Below, piece by piece: positions 25,796-35,565 of a stretch of DNA of 64,000 nucleotides (positions are counted from its first letter, which is position 1; the number at the start of each line of letters is the position of its first letter). The DNA lies in assembly GCF_037392515.1 (NCBI RefSeq), contig NC_090295.1, positions 21,840,001 to 21,904,000 on the forward strand. Direction: 5' to 3'. The notes under the pieces were generated by a model. It was not told the DNA's origin, searched no databases, and worked only from the letters and a program-made list of their open reading frames with translations. A program made the translations under genes and the position numbers. This DNA is from Haliotis asinina. Lineage: Eukaryota > Mollusca > Gastropoda > Lepetellida > Haliotidae.

Positions 25796-28059
25796 TGGTA
25801 CCTTCAAAATGTTACCAGCCCAAAATGGATTTAATGAGACCAGACAATCAAAAGAATGCTACTGAAAAATGTTTTCTAAAATTTGTACCAGACCATAGAG
25901 TTGGCTAGCTGTAAGTTTAGATTGTCCATCAGAAATCTAGCCCATCTTGGATGGTGGGATGAACCTTATTTCATACACTGCCTTCGCCCATCAGGATTTG
26001 GGCAGATGTGTCTGAGAACAGTGGTATTTATCTCTTTGAATGGTGGGGGAAAATTAGAAGCAGTTGATGACTGTCAGTGGATGAATACTGGAATAATTGT
26101 CTGCAACTTGCATCAGCTGTTATCAAATATACAACATTATATACTTTAAAATTAATTTAGAATAAAATTTAAATAAAATTGTTTCTGTTATTGATACACA
26201 GGTCCAGTCATTATGGTTGAATTTCTACATAGTCATTTCTTAAAAATCTATGACAGTATTGGAGTGTTTTTGTGCATTGATTTTCTTGTACAGTACAAAA
26301 GGGATCTAGCTGTTGGACATGCTAATTTATGGAAAGATGTATTGAAGTCCAAACATGCAATAATCTCAGTTGTTCTCAGTATTGTACAGGCTAAAAACTA
26401 ATGGTTCTCAGGGGTTGTATAATTCGGACTACATGATGTCTGCTTCAGAGACAGGTTCTACAAATGTTACAAATGTAAGATGTTACAAATTCAAACATCA
26501 TCGTTGTCAGTGTAGATTTGATGAATTTCCTACAAGTTGCTTTTGAAACAACCATTCGATAAACATTCGACAAAAGCAAACTAGGAAATGCGAAAGAAGC
26601 ATAAATCTTAACTTGCGAAATATTTTTAATTATATATATATTTTTGGCAAGTTAAACAGTCTGGAACGGTCACCATTGAAGTAAATATGATTTTGTCTTG
26701 AAGTCAAAATTATATATGTGTTCAGTGGTTATCCTGCTCCGATGGTTGAGAGTTTCGAAGCAAGAATGATTTTTCAGTTTCGACTCATAACATGTTGCCT
26801 CAGATCTGTGATATGTGTGTTTGGTATTTTATATGTATATACTTGTTTATATATATATTCCATAATTTCATTTCCATTCCAAACACCTAGCAATCTTTGA
26901 CTTCTTGGTACAATTGATGGTGGTAATATTCTAATGACTGTTCAATCAGAAATTGCCCTTTCAGATTTCATTTGATAGTCCACCTGTAAAATAAACCTAT
27001 TCACTTTAAACATATGTTTTTATCATGCTCTTATTTCATTATCATACAATTTTCTATAAATGGTTTTGAAGTCGGCTTTCAGTAATATGCAGTAACCTTT
27101 TACTCCCCAAACTGGCAGTGTGTTTGGCTGTGGTGGTTCACATATTTCAGACTGTGTCATCTGTTATAGGCATTTGACACTCAAAGGATTCATATTTTGT
27201 TTACGGCATATTTGCATTCAACATCACACTGATGGAATAGGGTAGAGGAACTTTTAAATTCTAAGCCATCTATCTTTCAATGTGCCCTTTCCCTGTTTTG
27301 TAATATACATGTCAAAGAGTTATTGCCTTGTTATAGGTTCTTATCCAGATGTTCTTGCTGTCTGCAAACTTCTCTAGTCAAACATTTATAGATCTTTAAA
27401 TTGATAATTCTGAAGATTTTTATCAAAAGAAGAAACAGATTTTGCAAAGCTCTGTATATTTTCGATTTTAGACTTTGCAGTTTCCCAGCCCTTAGAATAT
27501 GACATTTACTTCCGTATTCCAATCTTTGTAAAATGTTTTCATATGAATAGAAACAGACACATCTTGTGTGAATCATTGTCCTCCTGAACTTCAACATTTC
27601 ATCATAATATCCTAAAGATTCTGTAGTCAACGGAAACAATTATTTATGTACGTGTATTGTGAAACGTATTAGTTTCCTTATGGAGAGTTGGGTAGTATAT
27701 TCATTAGATAAATACAGGTACAATTAAAAGGTGACTCTTATCCATGTATTATGTCAAAGTACCATGTGCCACTAGCCAGAATACTAGTAGATGTACCAGG
27801 GACTAGTGTGATATGTACATTCCAATCTGTGTCTTGTAATTTGCCATGTGTATCTTTTACAAAATCATAAAAATTAAACATATATTTTATAGATTGTCTT
27901 GAGTCATTGTTGCTATGTTAACGGGATAGAGTGTTTTGTATTAAAGTCAAGAAACAGCTCCATTTGGACTTTCAAAACATGCTGGAAATACACATGATCA
28001 GATTAATGACAAAGGTTCATTTCACTCAACCCAGTGATGCAATGCTCTGGAACGAAGTT

Positions 28060-28164
28060 AGGCCTAAAGTTTTGAAGCTCTCTTAGCGTTAAGATAGTCA
28101 TCATGTAATGTTAATGTATTGCTGTTGTCTTAGCGCTAACAGAAATTTGAAATTCTAGGCCCTA
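28060..28164. mobile_element. Palindromic MITE family M2, copy 1
   Basis: The left arm AGGCCTAAAGTTTTGAAGCT continues to CTCTTAGCGTTAAG. The right arm TTAGCGCTAACAG...TTCTAGGCCC is its approximate reverse complement. Related copies are at 29591-29692 and 49452-49505. Confidence 0.6.
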
Positions 28165-28214
28165 GATTAGCAGTGAATATACTCTATGAAGATCTACTAT
28201 TTTTTCTTCCAGAG

Positions 28215-28585
28215 CGTTTTAGAAGGGCGCTGCGCCCTGCCTTTTCTTCTGGTGCCCTGCCCTTTTTTCTAGCGCCCTGCCCCTTTTTACTGCGTCCTGC
28301 CCGATACTTGCTAGTTGTGACGGAGCAAAGGATTAGACTGAAAGTCAGCAACTGTAACAAGCATCTTATGATCAGCCTAAACACTGACAGCCACAACGAC
28401 ACCGACTTGGAAGCTGTTGTGAAAAACTTCCTGAGAAAAAAGCAAAGGAGACTATAGATTAATAATACTTGAGGTTCGATCTGATCATTTTGTTTTGGTT
28501 TTTATTGTGGTGTGTGCCCTTTTCAAACTAGGATGCCCTTTTTAAACTAGGGTGCCCTTCTATAGAAACTTCACCCTGCCCTTTT
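28215..28585 (+). repeat. CCCTGCCC/T-rich repeated tract
   Basis: Units such as GCGCCCTGCCC followed by TTTT recur every 18-26 bp at 28228-28302. Related GTGCCCTTTTCAAACTAGG words recur at 28515-28560, with CCCTGCCCTTTTTG near 28572. The two clusters bracket about 200 bp of unique sequence. The open frames here have no recognised homology. Confidence 0.5.
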
Positions 28586-28875
28586 TGTGGTCTGGATGAA
28601 ATGGGCTACCCTTGGATGATAGCACTCACTGTTGTCAATATTAATTCTCAAAGGAAAAAGTTCAAAAAGTGACATTTTGTAATCGTTTTTCCTGTTTTCA
28701 ATGCATTTTGAACATCTTTGAAACCATGTTGCTTTGGAGAGAGTAATCGTTGTTTTGGTTGCATGCCTCTTTAAGGACACATTCACATTAGGACTGTTTG
28801 CATCAGGTAGTAACTGAATATGTGTGATAAAATGTTTGGTTATTTTTATGTTACCAAGGGTCTCCAATCTTCACC

Positions 28876-29090
28876 GGGTGATCATGCGTGTCATAAGAGG
28901 CGACTAACGGGATCGGGTGGCCAGGCTCTCCGACTTGGTTGACATGTGCCATCGTATCCACGATACGTAGCTCAATGCTTATGTTGTTGGTGATTGGATT
29001 GTTTGGTTCACCATTATTTCATTATTTGAAAACATCCGCCATACAGGTGAAATATTGCTTAGTGCGGCATTAAACAACAAACCAACCAAT
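28876..29090 (+). repeat. SINE family B, forward
   Basis: TCATAAGAGGCGACTAACGG, GATCGGGTGG, GACTTGGTTGACATGTG, ATTGCTTAGTGCGGCATTAA, then AACAACAAACC. The 5' head is truncated. Confidence 0.85.
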
Positions 29091-29323
29091 CATTGGGTGG
29101 CCGTGAGGGTGTGACGTCAATGGTATGCAAATACTCAACACAATGGAGACTGTCCTGGAACTTGACTGAAACAGGGTCAAACAGGATCTCATATTTCATT
29201 GATGGTTTCACATAACGTCCCGTGTGTATTAGTCAAAAAATCCCTTATCCCTTCTGCAGTGCTATATAACTCGACCTTGGTATTTCTAATAGTTGCTGGA
29301 AGGTGAATTCACCACTATCGTGT

Positions 29324-29388
<65 letters not shown>
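29324..29388 (+). repeat. CAG/AGC trinucleotide run, about 22 units
   Basis: An uninterrupted 65-bp AGC repeat. One frame would read poly-Ser, but no splice or homology evidence supports coding. It sits about 1.5 kb beyond the SUMF2-like stop codon. Confidence 0.95.
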
Positions 29389-29390
<2 letters not shown>

Positions 29391-29519
29391 TACACGATGG
29401 CGGTTTTATGACAGGTCCTCTGAGAGAACATCTGAGATTAATTCACCTCGCACCACAACATGGAAAATACCGAACTTTCAGGTTCGTTGTGTGTTATCAA
29501 GTATTCTACCTACCCGTGT

Positions 29520-29588
29520 AGATCCTGATTAGAATTGATCTTCAGCAGCCCATGCTTGTTGTAAGATGCGATTAACAGTCAGGTTCGT
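29520..29588 (+). repeat. SINE family B head fragment
   Basis: AGATCCTGATTAGAATTGAT, CTTCAGCAGCCCATGC, TTGTTGTAAGATGCGATTAAC; then the match stops. Confidence 0.6.
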
Positions 29589-29590
29589 CC

Positions 29591-29692
29591 TGGGCCTTGA
29601 TTTTCGAAGCTGTCTTAGAGCTAAGTAAACGTTAATGCATGGCACTTTCGACTATCTTAGCGCTAAGTGAGCTCCGAAATTCAAGGCCCCGA
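29591..29692. mobile_element. Palindromic MITE family M2, copy 2
   Basis: GGGCCTTGATTTTCGAAGCT on the left and GAGCTCCGAAATTCAAGGCC on the right are near reverse complements, about 100 bp in all. It directly follows a truncated SINE B head. Confidence 0.7.
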
Positions 29693-30382
29693 TCTTCAAG
29701 GACACCACTTATAGAACACGGAGTGTGAAATATATCAACGAGAAGTTTTTATATTTTATTTTCACAAACGCGAAGTAAGTAGATATCCAGTTAAGTACAA
29801 GTGCACTCTTCATTGGTGATTACATCCATGGTATTAAACGTGGAACTATGTTTTTTGGCTTCAGACATGATATCATATCCACGTTCACACTAGTTGAAAT
29901 CTCACACGAATCGTCACTTAAAATATAACATGAAACAATGCCTATTGTGGCTGAAAGACATTTTACAGTCGACGATTTTAACTGTATATTTAAAGAATGG
30001 TTCGGAAATACTTTCGATTTAATATGATTTTTGTATCAACAAACGCAATTATGAAATATTTAAATATGATTATCCGTAAGTAGATAATCTGTTTCCTACA
30101 AACCTCGCTGGGGGTAGCTTGTGAGGATTCCAGTTGACGAAAAGAGAAAACACTTCATGAACTCTTCGAATGGCAACTATCGTCTGTTTGCAGTGAAAAC
30201 GTACCTTTGAATTTCGATTTAAACAAAAAGGCAAATCAAATATAATCAAATTAAGATTGCGAATCCTCATAATTTTGCCTTGCCACTTACCACTGAAATC
30301 TCAGAATTTTGTTCAACTTGGAATAAAAGTTGTTTGACAAATGATGATGGCTGGAAATCGGTGTTATTGTTTTGTATTACAA

Positions 30383-30528
30383 GGGGGTACGCACATTAAA
30401 TGAAACACCGAGAACAAGTAGGGTTAACGCTCACCACGTACCACATGTGCGTTTGTTTCACTGTTAAAAACACCTGCGCTTGTTCTGCCCAACTTGTCCT
30501 CGGTGTTTCATTCTATGTACATACCCCA
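30383..30528. mobile_element. MITE-like element M5
   Basis: GGGGGTACGCACATTAAATG then AAACACCGAGAACAAGT on the left; CTTGTCCTCGGTGTTTCATT then CTATGTACATACCCC on the right. The inverted arms are about 40 bp. It lies about 320 bp beyond the SUMF2-like stop, possibly in its 3'UTR. Confidence 0.65.
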
Positions 30529-30845
30529 TTGTAAAACAAATCAACAATAGCGATGTGAATCTGTCACCGCTTGTTAAACAACGTTTATCCCAAGTTGAAT
30601 AAAATTCTGAGATTTTGCTGCCAACAGACTATAATTACACGTTTATAATACCAGTTTCACTCCGAGTCATTTTATCATACGTTTTGAAGATACAGTGATT
30701 AAAATGGAGAAAATGGGCAAAGCTTCACAAACATTGTATCACCTCATATGCGATTGGAAATGACTTAAAATGATTATTCAACGTGCCGATGTTCACATAC
30801 ATATAGACAGAACCATGATTTCTTTCATTCTCACAGCATTGATTT

Positions 30846-33800
30846 CTATAACTCATCTCTTCCAATAGCCTGTTTTAACTGCATCTTGTATGCTTCTTCT
30901 TGTCTCCGGATGGCTTCAAAATCTGGGTCATACTTTGGCGCGTCCTTGGCACACCGGAAGCCGACGTTGCTAGACGAGTAATCCGGCGCTTGCGGCATTC
31001 TGGGGAAAAAATATACGCTGTTTCTTATGCTGTGAACATCAAATCATATCACTGAAAGGACACGAACTAAACTGGGCAGAAAAAGAAGCGCAAGTTTAAA
31101 AAATGTGTTTCTCATAAAAGGAAACGTCCATGTTTATGTCTTCTATTTAAACACTTGACAAAGACAGAGTTGCGTTTGGTTTGCTATTCAGTATATTTTG
31201 GCTTCGATTTTGTTCCGCTTTAATGTCATTCATTTCAAGTTATATCAGTCTAATGGGACTGGGTGGTCAAGCTCGCTGACTTGCCTAGATCTATGCTTAT
31301 ACTGGATTGTCGGGTCAAGACAAGGTTATTTACAGTGCGTCGCCATATTGCTGGAATATTGCTGAGTGCGGCGTACAAGTGAACTCACTCTCTCTGAACC
31401 ACGGTATACCCGGATTCTTGGTCCACAGTACCAGGATGAGCTCGATGGATGTTTGCGTTTCACGGCTTTTATTCACAAAATCGTTTACTGAACCAGCCCA
31501 CTCTATTTCATTTAGTTATGAGTGACTTTAGTTTTACGCCGTTTTACGTGGGTTCTAATCTCAGATGGGTACAGTGTGTGAAGCCAATTTCTGGTGTCCA
31601 CCCTAGTGCTGTTGCTGGAGTATTCCTAAAAGCGGCGTTAAACCAGATTCACTCGCGTAATGTCCTCATGTCATACAACGATTACATCCTAAATAAGAAT
31701 ATAACAAAATATATTTATCATGAAATGTCACAACGCTTAGCTTGACTTTCACTATTTGACCGAATATTATACAGCACTTGTCTATGACACGTACACAATT
31801 GTATATAGGTCTGGACAGAAGGCTTATACAAACGGAATGAATAATCGAATGTTTTGACAGCTGGACATATTTATTCTGTGAACGAAACCATAAAACTAGG
31901 TTTTTGCGTCCATTCTTGTTTTGTGGTAAATAAAACTGATGTTACGTGTATTGACAACAAACATATACAGAAGAGCAAAAGAAACGCAACTGATTTTCTG
32001 GTCACCTTTTCCTTTAGACGACATGAATGTGAACGCCTACTTTAATGAGATTTCATTTACTTCGTAACAAAAGTCTTTTTCGCTGTTCAGTACGTTTATG
32101 ACGTTCAACAGTGTCATCTGCGATCTTGTCAAGTTCCCACTTATCAGCCATCTGATCTCGTACGACAATCTCGTATGTATATAAGTCGTGTTCTCTTTGT
32201 ATAATTATACCTTGGTATAATTTATGAATGACATATATGATCTAATATCTAGACTATGGAATTAACAGACGTCCCATCATTGTGTATGTCACTCGTGGTA
32301 TCTGGGACTGGTGATGGCCAAAGGAGATAATTACGCTCGTAAAATGTAACATGATCGAGTCCAGCTTTGCCATACAATGTATAGAATAATTGCATGAACA
32401 ATACTGAGTATGTTTGTTTCAGGGTCTGTAGAGTTTTACTAAAACATTACTATACTAGTCCATTATACTTACCTTTGGGATGTTCTCACGACATAGGTGA
32501 AGTCTCCATCATTCTTGTCCATGTAGGAGCCCCCCTTTAAGATGTGTTGCGTCTCCTGAAGGTCGTGGGGGATGAAGGGCCGATAGTAAGGACTGGCTGT
32601 CCACTCCCACGTGTTCCCTATCATGTCATACATCTCTGCACAAACACATCAAAGATGCATTTACATTTTGCAAAGTGGGACAAAGTGCAATATAGGGACA
32701 TAGCCCTTTCATTTTGCAACACAGGAACATAATCTTTTCATTTTGGAACATATGAATATCACCTTTTCATTTTGCAACATAGGAACATCGCCTTTTCATT
32801 TTGCGATCTAAGAATATCACCTTTTCATTTTGCAACATAGGAACACTACCGACCTATTGTGCAACACGGAAAATCGTCACTACAGTTGCAGCACTAGAAC
32901 ATGCAAGGACGCATTGTCTTGAAGAGGGTCAACAGCTTGTACACAGTGCTCACGTACTTAAAGATAGGTGTTCAGTTTAAACAAAAACAGCAAGTGAAGT
33001 AAAAATCCCACAGAATGGTTACAATGTGTGAGTGAGTGAGTAGTTTCACTCCTCTTTCAACAATATTACAGCAATATCACGCGGGGAAGATCAGAAATGA
33101 TCTTCACACTATGCACCCATGAGGGGAATCGAACCAGGTCGAGGAAACTGCAATGAGTTGCTGGGTGTAAGATAACGTCATGAGAAACATGTATCCAAAT
33201 TTCAATTAAGACATATGTATGTTTAGTTTCTGTTTTCTGAGTTTCTGCCATTGCGCATATTTCGCTGGAACTCACGTGACCTTTCCGCTCGTCACGTCAT
33301 GTGTGACAAGAGTCTACCATATTGCCAAAGACTACAGTAATATCAATCGTGTTGTTTCTGTCGTTTTTACAAATGGTACGATGGTGTATTCCGTTGCCCC
33401 AGGACGCACGACATCATCAAACAGTGGAAAGAACAATCGTTTCTTCCGTTTATCGAGTAAAACGGCCCATTTAGACAGGAAACATAGGGGCAGAAAAACA
33501 TCATACGAATGTATATAGTTCTCGTATGATAAACTTACTGAAATCATTCTGAGGTGGGTAGGCGTCCACAGGTGAGGTACCCTCATAGCCATCTGCTTTG
33601 ACATTCTTTTTGGGGAACTTTCCCTGCAACGAAATGAAAGCTGTGTTGAAGAAAAGAAAAACATAAGATGGTGTATTGTGGATAAAACATTTAAAACCTT
33701 TTTAAAACTTTACGTCCGTTAAGATCTGAGTCAGATATGGTCTATAGTAGCTCATGCTTGTTGTAAGACCGGGGTTCGACTCCCCACATTGGTACAATGT

Positions 33801-35514
33801 GTGAAGCCTCTTTCTGGTGTCCCCGCCGTGATGTTGCTGGAATATTGCTAATGGAGACGTAAACCAATACTCACTCACGCCTTGACTACAGTATTGCTAT
33901 CGGAGTACAACATAAACATTAGTTGAAATTCACATAGGAAACACATGTATTGTTGGATACAGATGGTAAATATTTCCAGTTCAGGATTCCATTGCCGTGC
34001 ATGAACATGCATGCTAGGAACACAATGACACAACTGTATTTCTCTCTATAATCGTTGAAACGTTGCATAAAACACTCACGGCATCAGTGAAGGTCCGGTG
34101 GTAGAATAGGCCTTCAGCAACCAATGCTTGCCATAACAGGCGACTATGCTTGTCGTAAGAGGCGACTAACGGGATCGGGTGGTCAGACCCGCTGACTTGG
34201 TTGACACATGTCATCGTATCCAAACTGCGTAGATCGTTGCTCATGATGTTGATCACTGGAGTGTCTGGTCCAGACTCAGTTATTTACAGGTCTCCGCAAT
34301 ATAGCTGGAATATTGCTGAGTGTGGCGTTAAACAACCAACCAACCAACCAACCAACCAACAATCATCATGTCAGACTGTAGTCTGGTTTGTTTTCGGTCG
34401 CTGACAGGTTTCCATGGAAACGGACCTACCTCCCAAATGTTCGCTCTCTTTGATGCCCACAGGTCGCCCCAGGGGTACTGGACAACGTGATCTATAAAGG
34501 AAGTCAATATGTCATTCATATATTCGCCTATCAATATTTGTGGTCAATTAATGAGTGAAACTAGAGGCCGGTATACAGAATTCTAGATTCGTCTTATAAA
34601 TGATAAATGCAACTTACACAGCCTTATATAAACTGGCTGTTCAGTTACTTCACTTTATCGTAATAATGGCGTATTTCCACACGCAATAGTGTGGCAAAAA
34701 TTGGTTTAATGAATCATGTCTTGTTCAGTGAGCTATCAACTGAGCTTTAGTGAGTTTGGTTTCTGGCGATGTTCTTGGACACCAGAAATGGGCTCCACAC
34801 ATGGCACTCCATGTGGAGAATCGGATCCGGTCTATCTCTTTTTGGAACGCTCTAACCACGGGGCATCCCTCAGATTTAAGAACAGGATCGGGCTGCTTTC
34901 AAGGCAATGACCCCTGAGGATTTCTTGACAATAGTGAGCGAAATGACATACTAGTATATTCCAGGACATGTCTCTTTAGACCCAGCCCGTGAAGATTTGG
35001 GTTATAACTGGTCACCGGTAACCCATGCTTCTTGTAAGAGACTACTAACAGGATCGGGTGGTCAGGCTCGCTGACTTGGCTGACAGTCTTGGCATCGTTT
35101 CTTTGGGGCAGTGGAGTATAGCCCAGTGGTTAAAGCATTCGCTCGTATAATGTGTGAAGTCTATTTCTGGTGTCTCCCCGCCGTGAAACGGCCTTTCACA
35201 AAACTCACTCATATCCTGAGCTGGTATTACTGTGTGTGGCACACACACAAACTTACTGAGCTGTGACCCACGTGCTGCTCTCTCCCACTCAGCCTCTGTG
35301 GGGAGTCTCTTTCCCCTCCACTTGCAGTATGTCTCGGCGTCCTGGTAACTCACGTGCACAACAGGGTGCATCCAGCGTTTGTCAATGAGAGAGTCAGGCC
35401 CTTCCGGCTGGAACCACCAACATCAACATACCTGTGTTACTTCACACAAGATGGAGAAAACTGGAGAGGGAACATCAGAGAAAGGGAAAGGGGGAGAAAC
35501 CTCCCAGAGTGAGT

Positions 35515-35565
<51 letters not shown>

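Larger units (their letters stand above)
22370..30845. other. Convergent intergenic region between coiled-coil and SUMF2-like genes
   Basis: The 3' flanks of both genes. Contents are the 33-bp array, an AATAAA at 24829-24834 that may end a 2.5-kb 3'UTR, SINEs, a decayed ~52-bp minisatellite (25365-25795), a CCCTGCCC-rich tract (28215-28585), MITEs (28060-28164, 29591-29692, 30383-30528) and a CAG run (29324-29388). Between them (22690-24880, 25060-25360, 26020-28050) I see only AT-rich sequence with no supported gene. Confidence 0.6.
31000..32472 (-). other. Last intron of the SUMF2-like gene
   Basis: It holds family B (31250-31392) and rearranged family A (31515-31660) SINEs; the rest is unique AT-rich sequence. 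Confidence 0.75.
32636..33538 (-). other. Intron of the SUMF2-like gene
   Basis: It contains the 29-bp minisatellite (32664-32865), ending about 30 bp from the acceptor, and a reverse family A SINE (33027-33150). Confidence 0.75.
33624..34429 (-). other. Intron of the SUMF2-like gene
   Basis: It carries a chimeric B/A SINE (33718-33880) and a full-length family B SINE (34083-34360). Confidence 0.75.
34492..35256 (-). other. Intron of the SUMF2-like gene
   Basis: It contains three SINE pieces (34740-34862, 34984-35085, 35105-35213) and otherwise AT-rich sequence. Confidence 0.75.

Noticed and set aside
29112-29132. TGACGTCA (CRE) next to ATGCAAAT (octamer)
   Set aside because: Single 8-bp matches in intergenic DNA with no nearby promoter; chance is likely in 64 kb.
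29303-29521. Poly-Ser frame over the CAG run
   Set aside because: No homology, splice signals or initiation context; explained by the repeat.
34466-34491. Alternative acceptor (GTCCAG) inside the fifth SUMF2-like exon
   Set aside because: It keeps the phase but deletes the residues that normally precede PWG in this family; the upstream TATAG acceptor gives the expected length.
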